This document shows, in pieces, positions 36,086 to 48,552 of a stretch of DNA of 64,000 nt. Both the position numbers and the translations under genes were made by a program. Below the pieces are notes generated by a model, which saw only the letters and a program-made list of their open reading frames with translations, ran no database searches and was not told the origin of the DNA. Origin of the DNA: Tachypleus tridentatus (lineage: Eukaryota > Arthropoda > Merostomata > Xiphosura > Limulidae); assembly GCF_004210375.1 (NCBI RefSeq), contig NC_134837.1, forward strand, positions 161,923,310 to 161,987,309, read 5' to 3'. The first letter of the stretch is position 1, and each line of letters opens with the position of its first letter.

Positions 36086-36374
36086 CTTGTTTAGGAGGAA
36101 AAAGAGAAAAGTGAATAACATTTCTCATGTTTCAGTTTTTCACGATAATGATTTAAACATTCTAAAAATATTGTATACATAATCGAATCCTTATTGTCTT
36201 TTCTTATGATACTCAAGTACTACATTTAAGTTACTCCTGTTACGTATAATTTATAATATTTTACGTTTGTGTGTAATTTATACCTCAATAAAAAATGTAT
36301 AACTTATGTAGAAGCGTAAATTATACGGTAATATGTTTTTAACGTGAAGAGTAAAAGACGGTTTCCAATTTTGT

Positions 36375-36502
36375 CGCCCCTCGCTAGTACAGCGGTATGT
36401 CTCCGGATTTATAACGCTAAAATCAAGGGTTCGATTCCCCTCGGTGGGCTGAGCAGATAGCCCTTTGTGGCTTTGCTATATGAAAAACACACACAAACAC
36501 AC
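36375..36502 (+). repeat. SINE family B with perfect 11-bp duplication
   Basis: Flanked by TCCAATTTTGT at 36364-36374 and 36503-36513. It starts CGCCCCTCGCTAGTACAGCGG, has the B-box region GGGTTCGATTCCCCTCGG, then CAGATAGCCCTTTGTGGCTTTGC and an (ACACA)n tail. This copy defines the boundaries of family B at about 128 bp. Confidence 0.95.
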
Positions 36503-36513
36503 TCCAATTTTGT

Positions 36514-37906
36514 ATGTCAAGTTATAATACAAGAGCCCACATTAATATACTAAACAACGAAAGTTTAAACTAAGAGGTCGGGCATTAACAGTTTTGTTCT
36601 ATTTAATACATTACTTGTCACTCTTAAGAAGTAGATTTATCTTGTATCCTGTACTTTCTACAACAGTAAGACGAGATTCTTGAAATCATACTGGGAAATA
36701 ATTAGACCAACTTTATTTTATTTACAACTGTTTAGAATCAATCAACTATAATCTAACCATATCTACACTGATGACGTAATCGTACAATAAACAGAAAACG
36801 TTTTATTGAACACTGAATGTGAAGAAAATCAAAATAGAGCACATGTGTAACCGGTAAGTGACACGAAAAATTAATATGAATTAAAAGCCAACCGAATCTT
36901 AACATGATAGAAGTTAAACTTCAACACTTTTGTCGGACGGACGACAAATCCAACAAGTACGACTTTGCTTGTTGAAAGTCAAAGTAAGATTTATCTAAGC
37001 TCACACAGATTTCAATAGCAAAACTACAGGCTTACAAGTTAACCAATCGGCGTTGGAGATTTGGAAACCGCACTATCTTGCTACCTACATGAAACAATTA
37101 TGTGACGAACAAGCATCAAAAAATGAAAACTGTTTTCACAAATGACATAGGTGATATCATAATAGTCCTATGTTATTATGCTTAAAAAACCTTTTCAAAT
37201 GTCTGCAACATTTTTCACGACACAATATGATCTTTAACACATATACATGTGTTGTTATAGCCTGCAGCTACTCACCATTACACATATAACCTCCCTTATC
37301 TCTTTATATCTTTTACCATCTCTGAATATTAAATTATTCTAATCATAATTTTATTCAAAAAATATTAAAATACTTAAGGCAGATCATACCGATCTCAAAA
37401 ACTGATAGTCAAGTCAGTAAGTGTCACTCACTACTAGTAATGGTGAATATTTGGTAATTTTATTGAGAATAATGCAATTAACATTTTTTGAACCTCCGAA
37501 TTGTTATCTTCATTCAAAGTTGACATGATATACTTTTGAAACTAAGAGATGAGCTTCTAGAGCTTTGCAGGTTGGTCACTTTGTTGCACAGCAAGGGTTT
37601 TTTTACAGGATGATCACTTTGTTCTACACTATGGGATTTGCACTTTTTATATAACAAAGTTTTAGAGCTCCATATCTTAAAACTGTTTTTTTCTTATTAA
37701 TATTACTTCTTCTTACATCCAAACTATCATCATTTACGTCGTTTTGTGAAAACATTTTATAAGATAAATACTATATTTATATTGTATTTTGTGCTATTTG
37801 GAAAGAGAATGATTTAAGAAGCAGATAAGTTATAAATTTCCAGGTCAACACCATTAGGAAAATTTGCACGCCTGCGTTAAAAATTTGTTTCGCCCTTTCT
37901 TGAAAA
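36514..37906. other. AT-rich spacer
   Basis: No gene or further repeat recognised. Confidence 0.4.
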
Positions 37907-37966
37907 TTGTTTATTTATTGTTAGACGCAAAACTACTAAAAGGACTATTTGCACTGTGTAACAGTG
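37907..37966 (-). repeat. SINE family C, tail fragment
   Basis: Minus-oriented fragment with TTATTGTTAGACGCAAAACT and AGGACTATTTGCACTGTG, matching the 3' half of the family. The head is missing. Confidence 0.45.
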
Positions 37967-37987
37967 AGGGCTCTGAAAATTAGGTAG

Positions 37988-38261
37988 CTTGGTTTGTTTT
38001 GAATTTCACGCAAAGCTATACGAGGGCTATTTGCGCTAGCCGTTCCTAATTAGTAGTGTAAAACTGGAGGGAAGACAGCTTATCATCACCACTCACTACC
38101 AACTCTCGGACTACTCTTTTACCAACGAATAGTGGAATTGACCGTAACATTATAATGCCCCACGGCTGAAAGGGCAAGCATGTTTGGTGTGACGGGAATT
38201 CGAACCCGCGACCCTCGGATTACGTGCGGAGTGCCTTAACCACCTGGTCATACCGGGCCGG
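37988..38261 (-). repeat. SINE family A with target-site duplication
   Basis: Minus-oriented, nearly complete. The flanks AAATTAGGTAG (37977-37987) and AAATTATGTAG (38262-38272) differ at one base. The head is the GGTTAAGGCACTC type, ending CATACCGGGCC. Confidence 0.93.
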
Positions 38262-38272
38262 AAATTATGTAG

Positions 38273-38816
38273 ACTAATTTTAATAAACTTTATTGAATGA
38301 AGCTGTGTTCAAGTCTCCTTTACAATGAAATAGTAGCTCAAAGGGTCAAGTATGCCGCCTCCTATTTTGTTAAAAACATAATGGCTTTTTTCATGACGTT
38401 TTAGTAAACACTTATATATCTTAATATAGCAAATACTTGTTGATGAATATGTAACTTATTAGTTGCAAAATAATTAAAGTAGTTCATGTTCCCATCGTCT
38501 TTTTAAACAAACAAAGACTGTCGGTTACAAAATCCTCATAGGAATGTATGAATCACTCAAATAGAACGAAAATAAAAAATATCATTAACATTTCAATTAA
38601 TTCCGTTATTTATCCTTTGTTATCCCTATGTACTTCAACAACTGAATGATTTCACCAGATTTTTTTAATTAGTGTTTCACATTAAGTGTTGTAAAAGATA
38701 AAACATGTGGAAAAACACCGATAATGAATAGTGAGAAAACAAATTGATAATTTAAGGATTCCTGTCTAGTAAAAAGTGATTTTGTAACCTTTCCTTTTCC
38801 ACTAATAAAAACAAGA
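38273..38816. other. AT-rich spacer
   Basis: Nothing recognised. Confidence 0.4.
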
Positions 38817-38991
38817 GGAACTAGTTGTATCATTATCTGTGGGAACCAGTTGTATCATTAACTGTGGGAACTAGTTGTATCATTATCTGTGGGAACTAGT
38901 TGTATCATTATCTGTGGGAACTAGTTGTATAATTAACTGTGGGAACTAGTTGTATCATTATCTGTGGAAATCAGTTGTATCATTATCTGTG
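38817..38991. repeat. 25-bp minisatellite, seven copies
   Basis: Seven head-to-tail units like GGAACTAGTTGTATCATTAT plus CTGTG, total exactly 175 bp. Units two and five carry AACTG instead of ATCTG, unit five also has ATAATT, and unit seven starts GAAATCAG. The low divergence suggests recent expansion. Confidence 0.97.
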
Positions 38992-40544
38992 TAATATAAA
39001 CATGAAAACTAAAAGAAATAAAAACAAAAGTTCTTAAAATAGCTTCAAAAACCAAATTTTGTAATTGCTGAATATGTAACTAATTCAGTAAAAACAAGAA
39101 AATATTTGGCATAGCTGAAGACGAATTTGAATTTTACTTTATTTTATTGGAATTTTACTGACATAAACAGTGACCTAGTCACCTCAAGTCCAAATACATA
39201 CAATGTGAAAGTAAGATACAACTAGCGTAATTAAAGTTTATTTGGCATGCTTTAACTTTTTATTTTTAGTGAAAATCGACCATTTAAAGTATGTGCACTG
39301 TGTGTATCGCAAATCTGACTCCGAATTTTAGCTTTAGTAGCTTGGAAGTTGCCAAAACCATGGATTTCAAACTAAAGCAATTTGATTTTACAACCATTTG
39401 ATATATGTATATATATATATACTTGTTAACGTGATAATAGTGTTTGTTCTACTAGCGTGATAGCCAGAAAATAACAACCTTAGTAATGGAAAGAAAAAAA
39501 CATTCTCTAAGTTGCTGACGTGAGTGATTTTGATGTGAAAAAAAAGATGTTAAAAAGGCGGAAATTACTTTACACATTAACATCATTGGTTTTTACCTTG
39601 TTTGAAAGTAATTATCTATCGAAAATCATTACTTCCGTTATTTTATTATCCAATCTAGCAGGCCACACGCCTTAAGGACGGAAACGCCTGGTTATAAAAC
39701 CAAATCATTTTGACTTTGTGAAATGCTGGTCCATAAAAAAAATACACCAATAATTGTTAGTCAAACCTGTTTAAGGTTGTTATTTTCTTTAGACGTTACA
39801 CGGGTCTTCATTATGCACCTATATGTTAGCATTAAATGTAACCTGAACACGCAACAACAGAATATTGTAAGTATATCATATTATGACATTCATTTTAAGA
39901 GCAAGTTGAATCCTGTTTGTGTGGTATAAAATTGTAAAAATATTGTTATTTTCGTTAACCGGAAACCACAATTTTTTTTTTCATAACACGCTGTTTATAT
40001 TCATTATATTTGATATAATGAGACGTTTCAGTGTTTCTCACCACACTAAGTACTGAAATGAAATTTTAAATTGATAGAAACGAAAGACGAGAACATAATG
40101 TGCTGGTTTTCCTGCCCTTTATTATGTTTAATCACACTTGATTGTTCTCTGCTTTCTGGGTACATAATGTTACAGTAATTTGTATGAATAAAAAAAATAA
40201 TAGCGCTATAGCTGCTACTATATTTTCAGCCATAAACAACATAATGCAAGTGATGGTCTGATTATATACTCGTGCAATTCAAACTAAGTACTTTCAAATG
40301 TATAACTAGCCCTAATTTAAATAAGGCAGCACCTGAACGTATTATATATTACGGTTGGTTTTGTCTTTAAGGTTTTAGATACAAAAGTTTTATCGTTTTA
40401 AAAACACTGTTGAAACTCATAGCAGAAGAGTGAGTAGTATTCTGAAGCTCTTAAAGTAAAGCTTTCCACAAATCACAAGCATGGAATGTTCGGTTCTTTA
40501 TCATCCAAACTAATAAAGCATTCGAATATTTCATTTTATGAGCT
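38992..40544. other. AT-rich spacer
   Basis: No gene recognised. A short (AT)n run lies at about 39405-39421; a 68-codon ORF at 39723-39929 is unsupported. Confidence 0.4.
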
Positions 40545-40640
40545 TATTTCTTCCTGATATTTCACTGAGAAGTCTTCCAAATATCTCAATTAATTGTCTT
40601 CTGCTATCTCCTTGAGGTATCGTTGGGATATCCCACTGAA
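40545..40640. repeat. Degenerate minisatellite, left part
   Basis: Units like CTGATATTTCACTGAGAAGT, CTTCTGCTATCTCCTTGAGG and GGGATATCCCACTGAAG match the larger block at 41130-41460. It is cut off by the SINE that follows, which appears to have inserted into or beside the array. Confidence 0.7.
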
Positions 40641-40917
40641 GCATATGGTCAAGTGGTTAGGGCTCTCGACTCGTAATCTGAGGGTCGCGGGCTTGAATCC
40701 CCCTCACAATCAAACATGCTTGCCCTTTAAGCCGTGGGAGCGTCATAATGTACGATCAATCTCATTATTCGTATGTAAAAGAGTAACCCAAGAGTTGGCG
40801 GTGGGTCGTAATGACTAACTACCTTCCCTTTAGTCTTACACTGCTAAATTAGGGACGGCTAGCGCAGATTGCCCTCATGTAACTTTGCCCAAAATTCAAA
40901 AACAAAGCAAACAAACT
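40641..40917 (+). repeat. SINE family A, full length
   Basis: Plus-oriented, from GCATATGGTCAAGTGGTTAG to the (CAAA)n end. The B box reads GGCTTGAATCC. It interrupts the minisatellite. The 74-codon ORF over it is an artefact. Confidence 0.93.
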
Positions 40918-41129
40918 AACTTATCAAAAGAAATTTATATAAATAAACGTTTCAAGGAATTTGTTGTAATCTATATTTTAGTTTTGGTGCTTCGGAATAA
41001 AACTTAATAAATTTTACTGTTGTTTCAACTTTAAACGCAAACCGCGAAATGTCAGTAAAAAGAAAAATGTTCAAAATAACCTAGATATTCGATCAGAATT
41101 ATCTCAACTGAATTCGTTGTAAATTTAAT
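40918..41129. other. AT-rich spacer inside the split minisatellite
   Basis: About 210 bp without minisatellite units lie between the SINE and the right-hand array block. Confidence 0.4.
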
Positions 41130-41462
41130 ATTTAAGTGTTCTCACTGAAGTATCTTTCTTATATTTAACTTAGATATTTTCCTGATATCCTACTGAAGTT
41201 TCGTTCTGATATCTCACTGAGAAGTCTCTCATATATCTCACTTAAGCGTCTTCTGCTTTCCCTTTGAGATATTGTTGGGATATCCCACTGAGGAGTCTTT
41301 TTAATAACGCACTGAGGTATTTTCCTTATATTTTACTGATAGGTTTTCCAAATATCTCACTTAAGTGTCTTTCTGCTATCCCTTTGAGGTGTTGTTTGGA
41401 TATCTCACTAAGGCGTTTTTCAATATTGCACTGAGGTATCTTTCTGATATCCCACTTCCACG
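41130..41462. repeat. Degenerate minisatellite with higher-order unit
   Basis: Roughly ten to twelve diverged units of 28-33 bp built on GATATC(C/T)CACTGAGG and TCTTTCT. A larger unit (CTTCTGCTTTCCCTTTGAG through GGATATCCCACTGAGG) recurs near 41250 and 41372, as well as at 40600 in the left part, so the array has a higher-order structure of about 120-130 bp. Confidence 0.8.
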
Positions 41463-43762
41463 TTAAATTTATATGTAAGCACTAGGGCAAACACATTTAA
41501 AGCTGAAATGTGATAAAAGACGAACAATTTGTGTTTGTTTGTACTGTAATTAGAAGCTCGATAGGGTTCTGTGTTTAATTGGGAAGTAGTCACTGTTTCG
41601 ACGCAGAAAAAGAGAGAATCAGAAGATCAGCAAACATTTGTAAACGAGACTCTTTCAAAGTGTAGTTCTTTTTTAAACAACAGGATGTGACAACTGCCGC
41701 ACTGGCAACCAAGCAAGTTGATGAGACTTTTATTTATCAGCGAGACAGTACAGTTCAAGTGGAAAAAAAAAGTGTTTTTTTTCATTAATGACAAGGAACT
41801 TTCCACCCATCACACGCATGCGAGGGTAAAGGCTTTTTCCCAAGTTTGTACGCAGTATTTCAGTGCCACCCAGAAACTAAGATTATGACCATGGCTTTAC
41901 ATTTAACCAATCCTAGTCAACCTATCTTCCTCTACAACAGTATATTTTAATTATTACATCTCATAGACGTCTTTATTAGTAGTATACTCAGCAATCTGAA
42001 ACACCAGTGAAATAGGGCTAGGCCTAATGGCTATAGAGTGGAAAACAAGCCCTCCTTAGCTAGGGAGTTTTTGTTTCTATGCTGTAAATTACAAAAATAA
42101 CTGCGACGCTCCTTCGACAGGGCCTGTAACCACATTTATCAGGAATCACGGAAGAACAGATGGAGAGTTATTTGGTAACTGATAATGTGAAACTAAACAC
42201 TTTGAACCTCACATTCTTTTTGCTAAGCTTTCAATATTTCTCCTCTAAAGTTATCAAAATAAGTCACATGTGAGGTTAAATTCTGTGACAACTTTGGGAT
42301 CAGTGGCTATACAAGGTGTTTTTATGGTGACAGGAAGGTAAACCAACATCGAACGGAAATAACATTCTCCTCTGATGTGTTTCAGGGTAAGTTAAATCCG
42401 GAACTTAATCCCTGGCACATGTGGTGACCGATGGACCGAGCAACAGAGGCTGGACATTCATCTCAATCTATCGCATCCAAACGAATATCGGAATTTGGGA
42501 AGTATATTTGACAACGGAGCAGAAAGACAGCTGGGGACAGTGAAATCGCCTGAGAAACAGGTATAAAATGAGCTGTAAAATTCATATAGTCACAACGTTA
42601 TTAAAGAGTTCACAACATCCTGTCCACTAGTAATTTTATTTTGTCTCCACTAATTACATTATTTTCCTCCAAAATCCTTTCGAAGCAGAAAACTGTTTCT
42701 CACTTAACTGAGCAACAACTAATTGGTCTTATTATTAAACAACGAGCGAGAAGTTGTGTCAAGTATTACACACCCTTAACAGTAGTACGTACATATCTAT
42801 GACATTTTAGACCGATATAAATTAAACATGTTGAAATCAATATCTTCTTAGATATTTAAAAGTTTATTTGATTTTTTGTTCACATGTTTCAGGTCTCCAG
42901 AATATTTTGATTAAGATAACTGGATTATTAAAGTTTTGGAACAAGTTTCAAAATGATCTTACAGCATTTTTTGAAACATCTTTCAAAAAATATGCTGGAA
43001 AAATATAATCCGCCTGAACATAAACACACCTAATTAATAGCAGTTTGTATGTAGAATGCATAAAAGTTGCATGTATTTGTACATATTATCGAAATGCTAT
43101 GATAATCAAATAAGTGAAAATGGCATTCAGATAAATAAAACACTAAACATAATACACACGTTTATATAATCTCAAATTCTATGAGCTTCCTAATCCTGTA
43201 ACTATACATAACATAGAAGGGGTTTTATCAGACAAATCTTGTTATCTTCATCGATATTTATGCGAAAACTTAGTAATAAAAGTGCGATCTATAGATATAC
43301 AAAAAATTAAGAAGGTAAGATTTTAAAGTTCATTTTTAAAGAAGCCGTATCTGTGAACAGAATACTCTTTTCTGTTCCTGCAATTTGAATTCATTTTACT
43401 CAATGTAAGACCATGTTAACCACATTGCTTGTATCTGAACAGCTACGTGAAATACTTTTCTCTGGTTGAAAATATAACACCAGCAAACAAGTAAACTTCA
43501 GTATTCTGTGTGTCATTTCTTTTAAAAAAAACAACAACATGTACGTTTCTTCCATTCCAGTATTGTTTGAGTTGTTACGTATATATATACATGTGTGTGT
43601 GTGTGGGTTTTAATATTTTCTATAGAAGTCTTACCAGGAAATATTAATCATTCCAACTGACTTAATACCGATCCGAAGCAGCTTTAAGACCAGCGTGCTC
43701 AAAATATAAATTTGAGGGTTAGTGGTTCGTAACATGTTTCCGCAAAAATTCAGTTAAACAAT
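41463..43762. other. Spacer without recognised genes
   Basis: About 42290-42560 is more GC-balanced, with an acceptor-like GATGTGTTTCAG near 42386 and a donor-like CAG|GTATAA near 42560. All three frames between them contain stops, so it would have to be a non-coding exon if real. A short (GT)n run lies at 43591-43607. Confidence 0.35.
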
Positions 43763-44026
43763 GGGTTTGAATTTGGCGCAAAGTTACACTAGGGCTACCT
43801 GCGTTAACTGTCCCTGATTTAGCAGTGTAAGACTAGAGGGAAGGCAGCTAGTCATCATCTCATCCCCAACTCTTGGACTACTTTTTCACCTACGAATTGT
43901 GGGATTGACCGTCACATTATGACACCTCACGACTGACAAGACGAGTAGGTTTGGTACGACGGAGATTTTAACCCGCGACCCTCGGATTACGAGTCTAGTG
44001 CCTTAACCGCCTGGCCATGCGAGGCC
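43763..44026 (-). repeat. SINE family A
   Basis: Minus-oriented, tail partly decayed (GGGTTTGAATTTGGCGCAAA). The body has a TCATCATCTCATCCCCAACT segment in place of CACCACCCACCG. The head is the GGTTAAGGCACTAGACTCG type, ending CCATGCGAGGCC. Confidence 0.9.
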
Positions 44027-44221
44027 GTCAAGCAATCATGGTTCAACAGTCGATAACGGATGCATTTGATTACTTGCCTTCTCGATAGTTTATCTATCTA
44101 AAATTAAGGAAAGCTAAATACAGGTAACCTGTGGTGTACCTTTTGTCAGTTTCTGATACAAAAAACAACAACTTATTACTCTTATATAGTCTCGAAGCAA
44201 ATAAAAATATAGAAGGGTATA

Positions 44222-44498
44222 TTTGTTTTGTTTTTTTTTAATCTCGCACAAAGCTACTCGAGGGCTATCCGTGCTAGCCATCCCTAATTTAGCAGTGTAA
44301 GACTAGAGGGAAGGCAGCTAGTCATCATCACCCACCGCCAACTCTTGTGCTACTCTTTTACTAACGAATAGGGATTGATCGTCACATTATAACGCCCCCA
44401 CGGCTGGGAGGGCGAGCATGTTTGGCGCGACGGGGATGCAAACCCGCGACCGTCAGATTACGAGTCGCACGCCTTAACACGCTTGGCCATCCCGGACC
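44222..44498 (-). repeat. SINE family A, full length
   Basis: Minus-oriented and well conserved, about 200 bp from the preceding copy in the same orientation. The head is the AAGCGTGTTAAGGCGTGCGA type, ending CCATCCCGGACC. Confidence 0.93.
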
Positions 44499-45045
44499 AT
44501 TTATAAAGGAAACATACATTTCTTTTCACGTTTATTATAATTTAAATAAATAAAAATACTGCTTCACTCTCAGCCCAGAGCCGTTGAGCTATATCGCTCA
44601 GTAAAAGATATATATAACTTGATTTTAAACTAAAGAAACTCTCTAATTATTCTAACTACAAGAATTTTTAATTTCTTGAAAATACTGTAATTAATTTCAA
44701 GATACTTTGGGAATATAATAATCAACTCTGATAAATTTACCTATATTGTGCAATTTTATAATATATTATTAGTATTAAATAAGACGTATGTTTGCTTGTC
44801 CTGTTGCTCTAGTGTCGAGCAGATAGTACGTGGAAGTGACCACACATGTTGGATAACATATTAGTAGGCCTGTGTTTGTCAAATTTTAAAACATTGACCT
44901 ATGTGAAACAATAAAATAGAATAACACTATAAGGTTCAATAAATTACAAAAGTTGTAGTGCAAACTGAAAAGATTTACATACGTTAATAATAGCGTTAGA
45001 AAGAAAAAATACATTTACCCTCTACTTAATTATAAGAGAATTTTT
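44499..45045. other. AT-rich spacer
   Basis: Nothing recognised. Confidence 0.4.
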
Positions 45046-45085
45046 ATTTTTAACCAACGTTTCGCTTTTGTGTTTCATCAGGGCT
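45046..45085 (-). ncRNA. Possible hammerhead-ribozyme-like motif
   Basis: On the minus strand the order CCCTGATGA, AACACAAAAGC, GAAACGTTGG resembles the conserved hammerhead core CUGAUGA...GAAAC. The helix that should separate the two core boxes is poor (A opposite C at its base). Penelope-like retroelements are known to carry hammerhead motifs near GAAACGTTG sequences, so this may be a fossil end of such an element. No protein remnant is next to it. Confidence 0.3.
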
Positions 45086-45482
45086 AATGTTTGATATTAG
45101 AATACGTATTATTAACATAAAGTTCAATTACTGTTAATCAATATTTCATTGGTTTAGGAATAATATGTCATATTTAGGAATGTAAAAAGCACTTGGCTTA
45201 CTTAGTTAAGCTTCTTTAGTTTTTTTTTTATTCTCAGTGGCTGTTGTTAAACCTGTTAATATTACTCATTATTATTCATAAATACTCTAATTAGTTTTGA
45301 ATTATTTTTAAGAATACAACGATTAGCTTGGATTAATTTGCTTAATTTTCAGCAGTTTTATGCTGGCATCGAAAAGATATTCACAATCTGGACCTCCATT
45401 TCTTTATATTGAAAACGCAACCCACTGTTTTTTTAGACTGTAAACTTGGTTTAAAAATAACACATGATAATAAACAAATTAA
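45086..45482. other. AT-rich spacer
   Basis: Nothing recognised. Confidence 0.4.
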
Positions 45483-45542
45483 TTGTTTGCTGTTAAGCAC
45501 GAAATTACACAAAGATTTCTCTGTGCTTTGTTCACCTCGAGA
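45483..45542 (-). repeat. SINE family C, tail fragment
   Basis: Minus-oriented fragment: TTTGCTGTTAAGCACGAAAT, CACAAAGATTTCTCTGTGC, TTTGTTCACC. Only the 3' half is recognisable. Confidence 0.5.
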
Positions 45543-47330
45543 ATCTAAAGTTACTTTTTTTTAATATTAGAGATATTTATATTTACCGCTCAGCAACCGA
45601 AGAGTAGTTAATTAATAAATACCTAAATAACACATAAAAAATATCAATAGGTTACTGCCGACCGAATGCCTCCCATGATCAATGATTCGAAAGTTGGGAC
45701 GGCGCCACGTCACCTGGAGCACGCACACACAGACGCGCTACACCAGCACTCTATAATTAGTAAGAGAAAAGCAATATCTTTGGCTGGTGTTAAAAAACCC
45801 CTATTATAACATAAATCTAACCCAACCGGATTTAGTTTATTAATAATCGTATACAATTAAAATATCAAATATTAATTATTAAAACTGATTAAGTCATTCA
45901 AATAGAATTAGCAACAAATATTGTTTATTATTTTGCTATTTTTTGATAAGCCACAAAAACGAAAAGGTTATGGCTGTGTTTGTTTCTCTGATGGGTACAG
46001 ATAGTTTCATTCAAAATTATTTAAACTTCAAGTCTCGAGGGTTGTCACAACAAATAAATGAAGAAAAAGCAAATTATTTCATTAACATATGTAAACAATG
46101 TTTGAGTCAGGAATTTCATTCAATGAGCCACCCCTAATACCCTCGGCTTATTTTATCAATTACCGGAGCAATTTTATCGTAAGCTCCATTACATTTCCTA
46201 CCATGTATTCCAACAGAATATATAGAATTAGCAAGTTCACGAAGCTAAAACTTTCTTCAAAGACCTCATTCAGAACTATTAAGAGCATTATAATAAAAAG
46301 GTTACGTATATTACTACCATATTATTTTTACTTAACCTGCTGTAAAAGTTTGTATGTGGCAATTGTTTTTTAAAATAATATCATGTTTAAGAAGCAGTTC
46401 CTTCCACAGCCACTAGAGGCTTACAGGAGGTATTACAAGTAAAACTAGTTGTTACCGCTGTATTTTCAAGGGCAAACTAACTACAAAACCTTCAGACCAG
46501 ATCGTTTGTTTTACTCTACAACTTAACGAATACATAAAAAAAAATTCAAACGAACATTCACTTAAAACGTGCTAGTTGAAAGAATCGTGTGTAATAAATT
46601 TCAATGAAAGTGTCTTTGACTTGATTACCTTCTAATCGAAAAAGCGAAAACGAAAACTCTCAATGTTTGCATATGATTTATTTTGCTTATGATAGAAACT
46701 TTAATGTATTTTTGAATACCGTATCGGCCACCTCCATACTAGTATTTGCAGAGCTTGTGATAAAGTTAAATATTGACAAGAGGAAATTAAGTCCACGTAC
46801 CTCGCGTTTTTTCAGAAACCTTTTAACTTTTGAAGAAATGATAACTAATGTCAGTGGTCCTATTAATAAAAAACGTGTATATATATATACCTTCAATTCA
46901 TTGATAACAGCCTCCATTTAAACATTCTTAAATAACAAAAATTGACTCAACTTCGAATAAAAAATTTTTGTTTGTTTGCTTATTGTGCATAAACCTTAAC
47001 TTCTTTTATGCATTCTAAAAGATATAACAACAAACCGTATCACTCTTGAGAGTATTTATCTGTTATTTCAAGGAATTATTTTGAATATTGTAAAGCTTTT
47101 CTTTTCACTATAATGCCCTCAGTATACTACTCAGTTCTCAGTGATATATTCTGATGGTATGGCAACTACAGTTATATTTGTATTAATCTATTCGCAGTCA
47201 AAGAAATTCAACCTTGAAATCCGCAGCATCTGTATAGACTGTGTTAGCCACGAGTTTCAAGTTAATTTATTTCATTATTCGAAATTGTAAGTCTTACATA
47301 CATACTTCATTTTACTCATTATATATGGTA
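45543..47330. other. AT-rich spacer
   Basis: No gene recognised. ORFs at 45943-46137, 46098-46373 and 46667-46921 (plus) and 46687-46917 (minus) overlap one another and match nothing I know. Confidence 0.4.
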
Positions 47331-47509
47331 TCATCACCACCCACCGCCAACTCTTGGGCTACTCTTTTACAAGCGAATAGTGGGATTGATCGTCACATTA
47401 TAACGCCCCCACGGCTGAAAGGGCGAGCATGTTTGGCGCCACGGGAATGCGAACCCACGACCCTCAGATTACGAGTAGCACGCCTTAACCCACCTTGTCA
47501 TGCCGGGCC
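47331..47509 (-). repeat. SINE family A, missing its 3' half
   Basis: Minus-oriented. It starts abruptly in the body at TCATCACCACCCACCGCCAA and runs through the head to TCATGCCGGGCC. The tail and 3' part of the body are absent, so this is a deletion remnant rather than a 5'-truncated insertion. The 100-codon ORF across it is spurious. Confidence 0.9.
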
Positions 47510-47569
47510 AATAATAGATTTAAATCATAGAATTGAAATATAAATATTTCAGCAAGAATGACAGCTTAT

Positions 47570-47720
47570 CCGGAAGTGGCGTAAAACTGTCTCTAATTTT
47601 GAACCACTCATAAGAGAAAGGACATCCAGTCAACAGCATTCACCATCACAAGGACTTTGTGAGCCGCACCACATGATTGTGGTTGTCACGTTTATAACGT
47701 GCCCACAACTGAAAGTTTAT
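47570..47720 (-). repeat. SINE family A, old degenerate fragment
   Basis: Traces in order: GTCTCTAATTTTGAACCACT, AACAGCATTCACCATCACAA, GTTGTCACGTTTATAACGTG, CCCACAACTGAAAG. It lies just beyond the preceding copy in the same orientation. Confidence 0.4.
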
Positions 47721-48287
47721 CCTCATTCTAATAAATTACCCTACATGTCTAAGCCCTTTAAACCATTGAACTGTAGTGTAATCTAAGGAATAATTTATTA
47801 ATTCTTACCTTAAAGTCCGGTTTGTAAATGGCTTAAATAAAATTGATAATGATTGCAGTTCGCTTGCTTAATCTAGTTCATGTCATAATAACTGTTCATG
47901 AAAATTGGTGATACATGTAACACCTAGATCACTACTGTGTTTGTCGTATCCCAGCCAGCCGGATGAGTCCTGATGTTGAGCGAAAGGCTTCGTCGTCAAT
48001 GGATATGAAAGATGTAGTGTGGTTGAAACATTGTAACATATTCTTTGTTTTCACTCATGGATCTATAAAATAATTATCGTAACATTAAGCGAAAAATGAT
48101 GAAAGTACAATGAAGTATGTATGTAAGAGTAAATTATTATTTTGTTTGACAAGGTTAAACATTAAGAATCAAAGATAAACACAGAGAAACTGGAAAAGAG
48201 ATATGAAAAAAAAAAAACCAGAACTAATCATGCCTTTTATCGTACAGAGTAATTATTTATTGTTAATTAGTTTATTTAAAAAGACAT
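47721..48287. other. AT-rich spacer
   Basis: Nothing recognised. Confidence 0.4.
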
Positions 48288-48552
48288 TCAGTCATGGCAA
48301 AGTGGTTAAGACACTCGACTCGTAATTTAAGGGTTGCTGAGTTCGAATACCCGTTGCACCAAACATGCTCCCCATTTCAGACGTGGGATTACAGTGTAAT
48401 GGTCAATTCTATAATTCATTGATAAAAGAGTAGCCTAAGAGTTTGCGGTTTATGGTGATGACTAACTGCCTTCCCTCTCGTCTTACACTGTTGAATTAGG
48501 GATGGCTACCGCAAATAATTTTCGTGTAGCTTTGCGCGAAATTCAATAAACC
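48288..48552 (+). repeat. SINE family A, diverged
   Basis: Plus-oriented: CAGTCATGGCAAAGTGGTTA, AGTTCGAATACC (B box), ATGCTCCCCATTTCAGACG, GTCTTACACTGTTGAATTAG and tail GCGCGAAATTCAATAAAC. Confidence 0.9.

Noticed and set aside
42386-42561. Coding exon between acceptor- and donor-like sites
   Set aside because: All three frames contain stops, so it cannot be a coding exon; only a non-coding exon remains possible.
47241-47543. 100-codon ORF
   Set aside because: Most of it is the head and body of a family A SINE read in one frame.
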